This document shows positions 33,065-44,500 of a DNA stretch of 64,000 nucleotides, in pieces (positions within the stretch are counted from its first letter, which is position 1; every line of letters begins with the position of its first letter). The position numbers were made by a program, and so were the translations under genes. The notes beneath the pieces are model-generated. The model made no database searches and was not told where the DNA came from. It saw only the letters and a list, made by a program, of their open reading frames with translations. This DNA is from Streptomyces diastatochromogenes (GTDB lineage: Bacteria > Actinomycetota > Actinomycetes > Streptomycetales > Streptomycetaceae), in NCBI GenBank assembly GCA_026913215.1, contig JAPTYK010000002.1:496001-560000 (forward strand), given 5' to 3'.

Positions 33065-34157
33065 CTACGGCGTCCTGCTCTCCGCCTCCCCGCCGCTCTC
33101 CGCGCCACCGACGACGGCACGTGCGCCCGCAGCCGGTCCGGTGGATAGAACTGCCGGGCCCAGTGGCGGAACGGGCCGATCGGGCCGTCGCCGCGGGCCA
33201 GCCGGGGCGGGGACACGTACCGCTTCGTCGACCAGACAGGGAAGTCCTGGGACACGAAAGCGCAGTTGCCCCGGAACATCACACCTGCCAGCAGGCGGTG
33301 TGCCGAGCCGCTCAGCCAGCGGGCCAGTGGGGCCGGGAGGGAGGCGGGCTCGGCGACCTCGAAGCGGCTCGTCTGGCGCAGTTGGAAAGCCGCGGGCGTG
33401 ATCATCGTGGTCGTGTAGACGGCACAGGTGCGCACACCGAACCGGGGGAGCGCCGTGCACACGTGTACCCGGCTGATCCCGTTGCCCTCCAGTGTCACCT
33501 CCAGCGGACTCGCGCCCAGCAGCGGCACCCGTTCCTCGGAGCGCACGGAGATGCGGAAGGACCGCCCCTCGAAGACCGCCGGCTCGGCCACTTCCGACGC
33601 GCCCCAGCCGTGCAGTGGTGTGAAGTGCCCGATGTCCACCGTGTTCTCGACCACGTCCTGGCTGTGTCCCGGCATCTCCCACGCAGCCTGCCGCGGTGCC
33701 CGGGTCCCGAGCGTGTGCCAGGGCGTGAGCTCCCAGTCCGGTGCCCGCCCGTCGTGGTGCCGCCACACGAAGACGGCGCCGTCGACCTCGCGCACCGGCA
33801 GCAGGGTCAGGTCCGAGGACGGCGGCGGGGGCGTGCCGTACCCCGTCCGCGTGCAGGCGCCGTCCGGGCCGAAGGCGAAGCGGTGGAAGGGCACAGCAGC
33901 TCGTCGCCCTCCAGCGCGCCGAGCCCGAGGTGCGCCCCCAGGTGCGGGCAGTACGGGCGGACCGCCCGCACCTCGCCGTCGCGGAGCCGGTAGAGCACCA
34001 CGTCCTCGCCCTGGAGAGGCCGGGTCAGCAGCGCTCCCCGCACCACCTCCGAGGAGAACGCCACCGAGAACCAGCCGTCGGGGTACGGCAGGACCGGCTC
34101 GTGCGCGTCGGCCGGGCTCGGGCCCTCCGTGAGCGCCCGGGTGTGGCCGCGCCTCAC
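33065..34157 (-). CDS. Rieske non-heme iron oxygenase alpha subunit at the end of the PTM operon
   Basis: About 364 residues once one missing C near 33893 is restored (the tgccctt run; tgcccctt gives CPFHRF). Start GTG 34157 overlaps the stop of the MDR gene as GTGA. The Rieske [2Fe-2S] ligands are YCPHLGAHLG (Cys, His) and LLCPFHRFAF (Cys, His). The mononuclear iron site is VENTVDIGHFTPLHGW (the DxxHxxxxH triad). The C-terminal third is an ordinary substrate-binding sheet (KYVSPPRLARGD-like). The exact C-terminus near 33065 is uncertain because of another probable shift. KshA-type enzymes of this class hydroxylate polycyclic substrates. No reductase gene is adjacent, so a general ferredoxin reductase must serve. 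Position and coupling mark it as a PTM tailoring oxygenase. Confidence 0.85.
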
Positions 34158-35209
34158 AGCTCGACCAGCACCTTGCCGAAGGACGCGGCGCGGTCGGTGT
34201 ACAGGCTGCGGTAGGCGGCGGGGATGGAGTCGAAGCCGCGGTGCACGGTCTGCTGGTAGCGGATCTCGCCGGCGCGCACCAGCGGCCCCAGCTCGGCGTG
34301 CAGCGCCGCCCAGTTGTCCTCGGTGAACCACTCCAGCGCGAAGATCCCGCGGATCGTCGTGCGAGGGAACATGATGTACGGCAGCAGCCGGGGCCCGGTC
34401 CACTCGCCGCCGACCTGGCTCGACCACTGCCAGCACACCGCGACCCGGCTGTCCACGGTGAGCATCGTGAAGACGGTGTCGGTCATGACCCCGCCGAGGT
34501 TGTCGAAGTACCGGTCCACGCCGCCGGGAGCCGCCTTCGCCAGGTCCTCGCGGAGCTGCGCCGGGTCCCCGCCGTGCCGGAAGACGACGACGGCGTCGAA
34601 GCCGAGCGCCGTCAGCCGCGCCGCCTTCTCCGGCGAACCGGTCGTGCCCACCACCCGGGCGCCCGCCCGCTTCGCCAGCTGCCCGACCAGCGTGCCGATC
34701 GCGCCGGACGCGCCGCTGATCAGGACCGTGTCGCCCGGCCGTACGGCCAGGAAGGTGGTGAGGGTGCCCCACGCGGTCATCCCGGCGCCGCCGAGGATGC
34801 CGAGGGCGGTGCTCAGCGGCAGCGCCTCGTCGTAGTGGGCCGGGTCCAGCTTCCGGTACGCGGGGAAGACCATCGGGAACGTGCCGGTCTGCCACAGCGC
34901 CTCGGCGCCGTTGCTGACCAGGTGGGTGCGCCAGCCGCCGAAGCCCTGCACGAGGTCCCCGACGCCGAACACCGCCCGCGGTCCGGCCGCCAGCACCTCC
35001 ATGATCGAGTCGGCGCCCATGTGGTCGCCCACCGGGGTGTCCAGGGCGATCCCCTGGAGGTACGGGTCGACGGAGACGTACCGGGTGCGCAGCAGCATCT
35101 CGTCCTCGGCCAGGTCGGTGTCGAGCTCCTCCACCACCTTCGCGTACATCCGGTCCACGTCCGGCACGCCGTCGTTGTGCTCGCTGACGATCCACTTCTC
35201 GATCTTCAC
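34154..35209 (-). CDS. ftdE: MDR-family NADPH reductase/cyclase of the PTM pathway (FtdE/IkaC/OX4-like)
   Basis: 351 residues from GTG 35209, which overlaps the preceding stop as GTGA and has AGGAG 10 bases upstream. The protein is a zinc-less medium-chain reductase of the CurA/leukotriene-B4-dehydrogenase type: the N-terminal RYVSVDPYLQGIALD, the Rossmann motif TVLISGASGAIGTLVGQLAK (near residues 145-165), and FDNLGGVMTDTVFTML. In ikarugamycin and HSAF biosynthesis the homologous enzymes (IkaC, OX4) perform NADPH-dependent reductive cyclisation closing the inner ring of the macrolactam. The symbol is by analogy with frontalamide. The gene order SD, PKS-NRPS, two FAD enzymes, MDR matches that cluster exactly. 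Confidence 0.93.
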   Translation of the reverse strand: MKIEKWIVSEHNDGVPDVDRMYAKVVEELDTDLAEDEMLLRTRYVSVDPYLQGIALDTPVGDHMGADSIMEVLAAGPRAVFGVGDLVQGFGGWRTHLVSNGAEALWQTGTFPMVFPAYRKLDPAHYDEALPLSTALGILGGAGMTAWGTLTTFLAVRPGDTVLISGASGAIGTLVGQLAKRAGARVVGTTGSPEKAARLTALGFDAVVVFRHGGDPAQLREDLAKAAPGGVDRYFDNLGGVMTDTVFTMLTVDSRVAVCWQWSSQVGGEWTGPRLLPYIMFPRTTIRGIFALEWFTEDNWAALHAELGPLVRAGEIRYQQTVHRGFDSIPAAYRSLYTDRAASFGKVLVEL

Positions 35210-36864
35210 GGGGTCGCTCCTGCGGGTTCGGTGAGTTGGACGGGGAGAGGGGCGCTGTCGTCGACGGAGGCGGTGAACGACCGCCCGTCGTCGCGGCAGA
35301 CGAAGTGCATGACGTGCCGTCCCGAGGCCGCGGCCCGGATCAGGCCGCCGGTGGTGGCCCAGACGCCGGACAGATAGAAGTCCGCGAGCCCCGGCAGCCC
35401 CGGGCCGTGCCGCTTGACCTCCTTCTCCACGGTCTCGCCGCTGTCCACGAACGGCTGCCAGCCGAGCACCGTGCCGTCGTAGTTGCCGGTGTAGCGGACC
35501 TGGGTGAGCGGGGTGGAGACGTCCCGCACCACGATCGCGTCCCGCAGCCCGGGGTGCCGCTCGTCGAGGAAGTCCACGATCGTGTCCCGCACCCGCCGCT
35601 TGGCCCGCTGGTACTCGCGTCCGCGCCCGACCGGCAGCGTGTGCAGCTCCTCGCCCCGGCGGTTGCGGGTGGACCGCTCCGGACCGGTGCTCAGCTCCCG
35701 CCACGGCGCGATGTCGCAGAAGTACGTGGCGTACACCACGGAGGTGCCCGGCGGCGACAGCTCCGGGTAGTGGCGGCTGCGGAACTGCACGTTGACGCTG
35801 GGGTGCCGGATGCCGGTGAGCCGTTCCGCGACCGCGTCCTCCAGGAGGTACGTGGTGCAGGGCTCGCCGTCCGGGAAGGGCCGGCGCAGCCCCAGGAAGA
35901 CCGTCAGGTAGCCGGGGAAGACCATGCCGGGTTCCGTGATGGTGCGGGTGTACAACTCCCGGTACGTGTCGGTGAGGTAGCGGCCCTTCAGCAGGTCGAG
36001 GAGCGTGGTGCGCCCGTCGCAGGCGGAGACCACGATGTCCGCCCGCAGCTCCGTGCCGTCGCTCAGCCTGACCCCGGCCGCCCGGTCGTTCTCCACCAGG
36101 ATCTCCACGGCCCTGGCGTTGTACGTGACCTCGCCGCCGAGCCCCCGGTAGCGCTCCTCGACCGAGCGGGCCAGGCCCAGCGAGCCGCCCTCGGGGACAC
36201 CGGCCGAGGCGTCGGCGTGCGCCGCGAGCTGGAAGTAGAACGGCAGCACGGGGAAGTTGGGATGCTTCTCGTACAGGATGAAGTTGAACGCCTCGCGCAG
36301 CAGCGGGTCCCGGAAGCGCTCCGAGTAGTCCCGCATCAGCGTGCCGATGGAGCGCCGGATCACGTTGAAGTAGGGGACGAAGGACGCCAGCATCCGCCAG
36401 CGCTCCAGGCGGCCCATGAGCCCGACCGGGGTGAGGAAGGGGTAGCGGGCCAGCGCCTTGCGGAAGGTCCGCAGTCCGGCGCAGAAGTCGCGGATCACCC
36501 GGGCGTCGCCGGGGGAGAGGGCGAGCAGGTGCGCTTCGAGGCGGTCCGGGTCGGAGTAGAAGTGGACCGCCCGCCCGTCCCGGCCGCGCACCGTGTTGAA
36601 CACGTCGAAGTTGCGCATCCGCTTGCCCTGGAGCGCGCCGAGCTCCAGCCAGATCTGGTGCATCTCGTTGCCCGGCCCGCTGCCGAGCAGCCAGCTCACG
36701 CAGCAGTCGAGGGTGAAGTCGCCCCGGTCCCAGGCCGTGCAGGAGCCGCCCGGGATCTCGTGCATCTCCAGCACCCGGCTGCGATAGCCGTTCATCTGGG
36801 CGTAGCAGCCGGTGGAGAGCCCGCCGAGCCCTCCGCCGATGATCAGCATGGTCTTTCTGGTCAT
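35206..36864 (-). CDS. ftdD: Phytoene-desaturase-like FAD oxidoreductase of the PTM pathway (second copy)
   Basis: 552 residues from ATG 36864, which overlaps the previous stop as ATGA. The N-terminal dinucleotide fold is MLIIGGGLGGLSTGCYAQMN (GGGLGG at residues 10-15), with the usual acidic residue and DRxGG-like turn (EMHEIPGGSCTAWDRGDFTL). A FAD-contact motif lies near the C-terminus (DFYLSGVWATTGGLIRAAAS, then GRHVMHF). The family includes carotenoid desaturases/isomerases. In PTM loci two or three of these enzymes reduce and cyclise the polyene chains to form the outer carbocycles. It is about 35-40% similar by eye to the upstream copy, so an old duplication. No frame problem in this gene. 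Confidence 0.93.
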   Translation of the reverse strand: MTRKTMLIIGGGLGGLSTGCYAQMNGYRSRVLEMHEIPGGSCTAWDRGDFTLDCCVSWLLGSGPGNEMHQIWLELGALQGKRMRNFDVFNTVRGRDGRAVHFYSDPDRLEAHLLALSPGDARVIRDFCAGLRTFRKALARYPFLTPVGLMGRLERWRMLASFVPYFNVIRRSIGTLMRDYSERFRDPLLREAFNFILYEKHPNFPVLPFYFQLAAHADASAGVPEGGSLGLARSVEERYRGLGGEVTYNARAVEILVENDRAAGVRLSDGTELRADIVVSACDGRTTLLDLLKGRYLTDTYRELYTRTITEPGMVFPGYLTVFLGLRRPFPDGEPCTTYLLEDAVAERLTGIRHPSVNVQFRSRHYPELSPPGTSVVYATYFCDIAPWRELSTGPERSTRNRRGEELHTLPVGRGREYQRAKRRVRDTIVDFLDERHPGLRDAIVVRDVSTPLTQVRYTGNYDGTVLGWQPFVDSGETVEKEVKRHGPGLPGLADFYLSGVWATTGGLIRAAASGRHVMHFVCRDDGRSFTASVDDSAPLPVQLTEPAGATP

Positions 36865-38546
36865 TCGGCCACCACCGCCTTCCGGGTGTCGCCCCGCTGT
36901 TCGAGTCGTGGCAGCCGGCCCAGCTTCCCGGGATGCCACGGCCCGGCACCCTCGCTCGGCCAGGCCCGGAACTCCCGGCCCAGCTCGTCGCACAGGAACT
37001 GGACCGCGTACCGGCCGCTGGTCGCGGCCCGGATCAGGCCGCCCATGCCGGTCCACTGACCGGCCATCGAGAAGCCGCTCAGCCCCGGCAGCCGCATCCG
37101 GTCCCGGTCCACCAGCGCGGTCGACACGTCGTCGGCCTCGGAGAACGCCTTCCAGGCCAGGATGCTGCCGTAGGTGTTGCCGGTGTACCGCTCCGTCGTC
37201 GCGGGCGTCGCCACGTCCACCAGCTCGATCCGCTTCTCGATGCCCGGATGGCGCTCGGCCAGGAAGTCCCGCAGGAAGTCGACGACCTCCTGCTTGCGTT
37301 CCCGGTACGCCCGCCGGTCCGCCTTCCGCAGCTCCTGCCAGGACCGGTGGTCGGTGAAGTACGTGCAGTGCAGCACCGACTTCCCCGCCGGGGCGAAGCC
37401 GTCGGCGTAGTCGGAGCGCCGCTGCACCACCAGGCTGTGCTGGAGGCTGCCCGGCAGCGCCGCGCCCCGCTCCGGCCCGAGGAGGTACGTGGTGCTGTGC
37501 GGCTCGCCGTCGGGCAGCGGGCCGTCCAGGCCGACGAAGGCCGAGACCACCGCCGGGTACAGGTTGTCCGGCCGGTCCAGCAGCTCCTTGTACAGCCGCT
37601 CGGTGCGCGGGCTGGTCCACCGCCCCTCCAGCAGCCGGTCCAGGACCGTCGGCCCGTCGCAGGCGGCGATCACGTGGTCGGCGAAGTGCTCCTGCCCGTC
37701 CTTCAGCCGTACGCCCACGGCCCGCCCGTCCTCGACGAGGATCCGTTCCACCCGGGCGCGGTAGCCGATGTGCCCGCCGAGCCCCGTGTACCGCTCCTCC
37801 ACCGACCGGGCCAGACCCAGCGAACCGCCCTCCGGGAAGCCCGCGTTGCCGTTGTGCGCGCAGGACATCGTGAACAGGAAGGGGAGCAGCGGGAAGCCGG
37901 TCAGCTCCTGGAGGAACACGTTCGGGAACGCCCGGCGCAGCAGCGGGTCCTCGAAGCGGTCTGCGAACCGGCGCATCGGCGTGGCCGCGGTGCGCCAGTA
38001 CAACCGGAAGGCGGGCAGGATCCCGAGCACCGTCCGCGCCTTCTCCGACAGCGACTTCAGCGGCGGCGGCTTCAGCTCCCACCGCGGGTCCAGCCCCGCG
38101 AAGCGCTTGAGGTCCCGGCAGAACGCCCGGATCAGGCGCGCGTCGCCGGGCGCGAGCTCCAGCAGGTGCTCCCGTAGCCGGTCCGGGTCGTTGTAGAAGG
38201 TGACCGACCGGCCGTCCTCGGCCACCACCCGGTTGAACTGGTCGAAGAAGGTGATCCGCTTGCCGTCCAGCGCCCCGAGCTCGCGCCACACGTCGTTCGC
38301 CCCGGTGCCGGGGGCCGTGCCGATCAGCCAGTCGATGCAGTAGTCGAAGAGGTAGCCCTGCCGTGCCCAGGCGGTGCAGCAGCCCCCCGGCAGCACGTGC
38401 TTCTCGAAGATTCGGCTCTCCAGTCCGCTCATCTGCGCGTAGCAGCCGGCGGCCAGACCCGACATGCCCGCGCCGATGATGATCACCCGGGGCCGCCCGC
38501 CGGGAGGCCGGGCCTCCCAGAGGGGCCCGCCGTCACGCACGCCCAT
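36861..38546 (-). CDS. ftdC: Phytoene-desaturase-like FAD oxidoreductase of the PTM pathway (first copy)
   Basis: 561 residues from ATG 38546, chosen over GTG 38555 because GGGAGGT lies seven to eight bases upstream of the ATG. The start overlaps the PKS-NRPS stop (38535-38533) by 14 bases. FAD-binding GxGxxG is VIIIGAGMSGLAAGCYAQMS (G25-A-G27-x2-G30). The EKHVLPGGCCTAWARQGYLF turn and the C-terminal GFSMAGQWTGMGGLIRAATS motif complete the cofactor site. Members of this subgroup (IkaB, FtdC, OX3) act with the sister copy to build the polycyclic system from the two polyene arms attached to ornithine. Soluble; NAD(P)H and FAD dependent. The frame is intact throughout. Confidence 0.93.
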   Translation of the reverse strand: MGVRDGGPLWEARPPGGRPRVIIIGAGMSGLAAGCYAQMSGLESRIFEKHVLPGGCCTAWARQGYLFDYCIDWLIGTAPGTGANDVWRELGALDGKRITFFDQFNRVVAEDGRSVTFYNDPDRLREHLLELAPGDARLIRAFCRDLKRFAGLDPRWELKPPPLKSLSEKARTVLGILPAFRLYWRTAATPMRRFADRFEDPLLRRAFPNVFLQELTGFPLLPFLFTMSCAHNGNAGFPEGGSLGLARSVEERYTGLGGHIGYRARVERILVEDGRAVGVRLKDGQEHFADHVIAACDGPTVLDRLLEGRWTSPRTERLYKELLDRPDNLYPAVVSAFVGLDGPLPDGEPHSTTYLLGPERGAALPGSLQHSLVVQRRSDYADGFAPAGKSVLHCTYFTDHRSWQELRKADRRAYRERKQEVVDFLRDFLAERHPGIEKRIELVDVATPATTERYTGNTYGSILAWKAFSEADDVSTALVDRDRMRLPGLSGFSMAGQWTGMGGLIRAATSGRYAVQFLCDELGREFRAWPSEGAGPWHPGKLGRLPRLEQRGDTRKAVVAE

Positions 38547-41500
38547 CCGCGGCACCTCCCGCCAGCAGCGTCCGGACCAGCTCCGCGTTCCCGTCGAGGA
38601 ACGGGCCGTCGAGCATCTCGGCGTGCCGTCCGTGCCCCTCGCGCACGGTGCACCCGGCGGTGGTGACGCCGTGCCAGCCGCCGGGCTCGTCCGCCGCGAA
38701 GCGGAGCAGCTTGTCCCGGTCGGAGATCACCGCGATCGGCGCGCCGAGCACACCGAGCGACGGGTGGGCGCCGCAGTGTGCCAGGTACTCGCGGGCCTGC
38801 TCCACGGTCTCCCGGGCGACGATCTCGGAACCGGTGTGCCGCCGCAGGTGTTCCGCGAGCTCCGCCTCGAACTCGGCCAGGTGCTCCTCGCCGAGGGCGA
38901 CGGCCTCGGCGATCCGGTACGAGTCCATGATCAGCACGAGGTCCACCACGCGGCCCCGCCGCTCCAGCTCCCCGGCGATCTCGAACGCGAGGTTGCCGCC
39001 GAGGGAGTAGCCGAACAGCGTGTACGGCCCGTCCGGGTGCAGCTCCTCGGCCAGATCCGCGTACCGGGCCGCCTTGTCGGGACCCGACAGGTAGTTGAAC
39101 GAGACGAAGCGGTGCTCGGGCAGCCGCGCCGCGAGCTGCCGGTACACCAGCCCGTGCCCGCCCGCGGGCGGCAGGCAGAACACCGTCGCCGCCGGGTCCG
39201 CGCCCGGGTTGAACCACAGGTACGGCTCGGCGCCGGGCAGCCGCCCGGTGACGACGTCCTCCAGGGTGCGGGCCATGCCGTGCAGGGTGCTGGTCCGGAA
39301 CAGCCGCCCGACCGGCACGGACGCGTTGAACTCGGTCCGCAGGTGGTGGATCAGTTCGATCAGCTTGATCGAACTGCCGCCCGCCTCGAAGAAGTCGTCC
39401 CGTAGTCCGGGTCGCTCCAGCCCGAGCAGCGACCGCCAGTGCGCCGCCATCCGCGTCTCGTACAGCGTCACCGGCGGCTCGTACCGCTCCGGTCCCGCCT
39501 CCGCGCGCGGCTCCGGCAGCGCGCCCAGGTCGACCTTGCCGTTCGCGGTCAGCGGCAGCGCGGACAGCTCCGTGAAGTGCGCCGGGATCAGATACGTCGG
39601 CAACTGCTCCGCGAGGCGGCGGCGCAGCTCCCGGGCGTCGGCCACCGCGCCCGGCGCGGGCACGCAGTAGGCGCACAGCACGTTCTCGCCCGTCTCGTCC
39701 CGCCGTACCGTCACGCACACCTGCGCCAGCTCGGGCTGGGCGGCCAGCCGCGCCTCGACCTCCCCGGTCTCCACCCGGTGGCCGCGCACCTTCACCTGCC
39801 CGTCGGCCCGCCCGAGGAGGTGCAGCACCCCTTCCGCGTCCCAGTGCCCGAGGTCCCCCGTCCGGTACAGCCGTACGGGTTGGCCGCCCGGTTCGAGGGC
39901 CACGAACCGTTCGGCCGTCCGCTCCGGATCGTTCGGGTGGTCGGCGACGCCGGCGCCGCCGATCCACAGCTCACCGGCCACCCCCGGCGGCACCGGTTCG
40001 CCGTGCCGGTCGAGGACGTACAGCTCGCTGTTGGGCAGCGGCCGGCCGATCGGCACCATCCGGCCCGGCTCCAGCCCCTCGGCCTGCCCCTCGTAGTAGG
40101 CGCTGTCGATGGTGGCCTCGGTCAGCCCGTACGAGTTGACCACCCGGGTGCCCGGCCCGCACAGCGCGACGAGCCTCCGGTGCTCGCCCACCCGCCAGGC
40201 GTCCGAGCCGATGATCACCAGGCGCATGAACTCCAGGCCCAGCCCCTCCCGCTCGCAGTGCGCCAGCAGCCCGCGCGCCACCGACGGCACGAACTCGCCG
40301 CAGTCCACGCCCTCCGCGCGCATGGTCCGGTAGAGCCGCGCGGTGTCGAAGAGGAGGTCCCGGTCGACGAGGACCAGCGTCCCGCCCGAGCACAGCGCCC
40401 GGACCAGGTCCCCGGTGAACACGTCGAAGGAGACGCCCGCCATCTGCAGGTGCACCCGGACGTCGGCGTCCAGCCGGTACTCCTGCTGCCAGGCGACGAA
40501 CACCGAGGCCAGGTTGCGGTGGCTGACCCGCACCGCCTTGGGGCGGCCGGTGGAACCCGAGGTGTGGATCACGTAGGCCGTCTGGTCGAGGCCCACGGCC
40601 GCTCCGGCCGCTCCTCCGCTCCGGGCCGGTCCAGCTCGTCCAGGGTGACCGGCCGTCCCGGCAGCCGGGCCGCCTCGCCCGGCCGCCCGTCGGTCAGGAC
40701 CAGCGTGGCCCCGGCGTTCTCCATCAGCTCGGCCAGCCGTTCCGCCGGGTGGTCCGGGTCCAGCGGCAGGTACGCGCCTCCGGCCCGGAGCACCGCGAGC
40801 AGCGCGATCACCAGCTCCGGCGACTTCGCGAGACGCACCGCCACCACCGCACCGGCCCCGACGCCGAGTTCGCGCAGCGAGGCCGCCACGCGCCGCGAGC
40901 GCTGGTCCAGCTCCCGGTAGCCGAGCCGCCGCCCGCCCGGTACGGAGACCGCGACCGCCTCGGGGACTGCGCGGCGATCTTCCCGATCAGCTCGTGCACC
41001 GGCACGTCGTGGTCGATCCGTCGGCCGGCGCCGCCGAACCCGGTGACGATCCGCTCCCGTTCGCCGGCCTCCAGCATCGGCAGCCGCGCCGCCGGACGGC
41101 CGCCCTCCGCGCGGGTCAGGCCGTCGAGGAGGGTCCGGTAGTGCGAGGCCATCCGCCGCACCGTCGCCGCGTCGAACAGGTCGGTGTTGTACTTCAGCAC
41201 GCAGTGGAAGCGACCGTCGGAACGGTCCTCGTACGCGGACAGCGTGACGTCGAACTGCCCTTCCTCCTCAGGGAGTTCGATGTACTCCAGCGCGTAGCCG
41301 AATCGCTCCACGGCCACCTTGTGGGTGAGCAGGATGAACATCGCCTGGAAGACCGCCGAGCGGCTCGGGTCGTGCTGGAGGCCCAACCGCTCCACGAGCA
41401 GCACGAACGGGTACTCCTGGTTGTCGAGGCCCCCGAGGACCGTGTCCCGCACCCGGCCCAGCAGTTCGGCCACCGACGGCTCCCCGGCCAGGCTCACGTG

Positions 41501-44500
41501 CAGCGGCAGCGGATTGACGAAGTAGCCGTAGACAGAGGCGAACTCCTCCTCGGTGCGCCCGGTGACGGGGCTGCCGACCACGATCTCGTCCTGCCCCGAC
41601 CAGCGGTGCAGCAGCAGGTAGTACGCGGTGAGCAGCACCGTGTACACGGTGACGTTGTGCTCCCGGGCCAGCGCGTGCACCCGGGCGCTGAGCTCGTCGT
41701 CGAGCTGGAAGAACTCCGAGGCGCCGTTGTCGGTCTGCACCGGCGGGCGCGGCCGGTCGGTGGGCAGTTCGAGCGCCGGGACCTCCCGCGGTAGGTGCTC
41801 CCGCCAGTACTCCAGCATCCGCCGCGCCTCGGGCCCGGCCAGGAAGCGGTTCTGCCGGTTGAGGAAGTCCAGGTAGCGGGCCGGGACCGGGGCCAGCTCC
41901 GCCGGCCGGCCGGTGCGCAGCCCGTGATAGACCTCGAACAGCTCCTCGATGAAGGTGAAGGTGGAGATCGCGTCCGAGACGATGTGGTGGACGGCCTTCA
42001 TCAGCACCCAGCGGTCCGGGGCCCGCCGGAACAGCCGCAGCCGCACCAGGGGGTCCCGCTCCAGGTCGTACGGCCTGCGGTACTCCGCCACCAGCCGGGA
42101 GCGGACCTCGTCCCAGGGCAGCCCGGACACATCGAGAAGACCGGTGTCGGCGACGACCTCGGGCCGCACCCGCTGGACCGGACGCCCGTCCTCGGCGGTG
42201 ATGTTGACGCGCAGGCTCGGGTGCCGGGCGATCAGCGTCCGGAAGGCCTCGAACAGCAGCTCCGGGTCGAGCTCCGCACGCACCTCCACCGCGCCGCCGA
42301 TGTTGTACGCGAAGCCGTCCGGGTTGAGCTGCCGGAGGAACCACAAGGCCTGCTGGTTGTGGGTGAGCGGGTGGCACGCCTCGTCGGTGAAGGGCTCCAC
42401 CGCCGTCTCCGCCACCGGACCCCCGGCCGCCGCCAGCTCGGTCAGCCCCGCGTACAGCCGCTCGGTCAGCTCGCTCACCGGCCCGTTGCTGAGCAGTGCC
42501 ACCACCGGCAGCGAGACGCCCAGCTCGGAGTGGACCCGGACCCGCAGCTCCATCGCGAGCAGCGAGTCCAGACCGAGCGAGCCGAGCCGGGCGTCCGCGT
42601 CGACCAGCTCCGGCCGCACCCGCAGCACACCCGCCGCGAGGGCCGCGAACCGCTCGGTCACCAGCGCCGTACGCGTCGGCTCGTCGGCGGCGCGGAACGC
42701 GTCGAGCAGACTGCCGCCCTGCCCCGCCGGGACCTCCTGGGACGCCGCGGCGGCCAGCGCCGACACCAGCGGCGGCGGGTGGGGTACCAGGCCAGGAACA
42801 CCGGCCAGTCCACCACCGTGGCCACCAGCAACTGGGCCCGGTCCTGCCCGATCACCCGCTCCAGGACCGCCATGCCCGCCTCCGGCGCCAGCGAGCTCAT
42901 CCCGCGCGCGTCCCGGTAGTGGGCGACCAGCCCGAGCTCCTCGATCATGCCGGTGGCCCACGGCCCCCAGTCCAGGCTGAGCGCCGGCAGACCGAGTGCC
43001 CGGCGGTGATGGGCGAGCGCGTCCAGGAACGCGTTCCCCGCCGCGTAGTTGACCTGACCGGCCGTGGTCAGCACCGAGGCGACCGACGCGAACAGCACGA
43101 AGTGCTCGACCGGCTCCTCGCGCAGCAGCCGGTGCAGCAGGTAACCGCCGTGCACCTTCGGCCCGTAGCCCGCGTCGAAGGCTTCGCGGTCCAACGACGG
43201 CAGCAGGACGTCCCGCACCTGCCCCGCGAGATGGAACACGCCCCGCACCGGCGGCAGACCGGCGGCCCGACGCCCGGCCAGCCAGCCCTCCATGGCCGCC
43301 GCGTCGGTCACGTCGACCGCGGCGACCAGCACCTCCGCGCCGAGCGCTTCGAGCTCGCGCAGGAACGCGACCCGCCGCCCCTCGGGGCCGCCCGGATCGA
43401 GCCTCCGCCACGCGCCGCGCTCCGGCACGCCGGTGCGGCCGAGCAGGACCAGGCGCCGGGCCCCGCGCCGTACCAGGGTGCGGCAGAGCAGCCGCCCCAG
43501 CGCCCCGAACGCGCCCGTGACCAGATAGGCGCCGTCCGCGCGCAGCCGCAGCGGCAGGGGACGGGTCAGCCCCACGGGCGGACGCAGCCGGCTGAGGTAC
43601 CGCCGCCCGGACCGCAGCGCGATCTCGCACTCCCGTCGTCCGCGGCGAGCGCGCGCAGCAGCGCCTCGGCCTCGCCGGGACCCCCGGCCGGGTCGAGATC
43701 GATCAGCTTGCCGCTGTGACCGGTGAGCTCCTGCTGCCACAGCACCCGGCCGATGCCCCAGGCGGGCGCGCCGAACGGCTCCACCGGCTCGCCCGGCACC
43801 ACCGCCTGGGCGCCCCGGGTGACGATGTGCAGGCGCCCCTCCGGGCACGCCTCGGGCAGCACCTGGGCAAGTGGGACGAGCGAGTAGCCGCCGAGCGTGC
43901 CGATCCCGTCGAGGTCCGCCGCGCCGACCGTGTCCAGCGGCGGCAGATCGAGGTTCCACAGGTGCACCACGGCTCCGAACCCCGACCCGAGTTCGTCGAA
44001 CAGCCTGCGCAGATCGGCCGCCGAATCCGGCCGTACGGTCACGTGCCGGGCCCCGCTGCGGTAACGGCTCCCCGGGCGGACCAGGCGGCACCGCCCGCCG
44101 CGCGCCACGACCGCCTCGGCCAGCCGCGCGCCGAGCCCGCCCCGTCGGCGAAGACCACGAGGTCGGGCGCGGGGAGCCGCCGGGGCCGTCCCGGTCCCCT
44201 CGGCGGTCCCGCCGTCCTCCGGCGCCTCGGCGGGCGCCTCCTCCCAGACCACCTCGGCCAGCCAGCCGTCGATGGTGCCGAGCTTCACCGAGGAGGCCCC
44301 CGGTCCACCGCCGCCGCGCGGAAGCCGCTGACCCGGCCGAGCGGCGTCCCGTCCTCGGCGTACAGGGCGAGGTCGCCGACCACTTCCCCGGCGCTCTGCG
44401 CGGTCACCGTCGCGTGCGCCCACAGGGCCCGGTCGCCGACCGCGTCCAGCCGCAGCTCCGCGATGCCGACGGGCAGCCGGATCCCGGCGGACCGGTCGTC

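Noticed and set aside
35236..37059. Plus-strand open frame of about 600 codons opposite the FAD enzymes
   Set aside because: No domain or start context; the minus strand encodes complete flavoenzymes with GxGxxG motifs.
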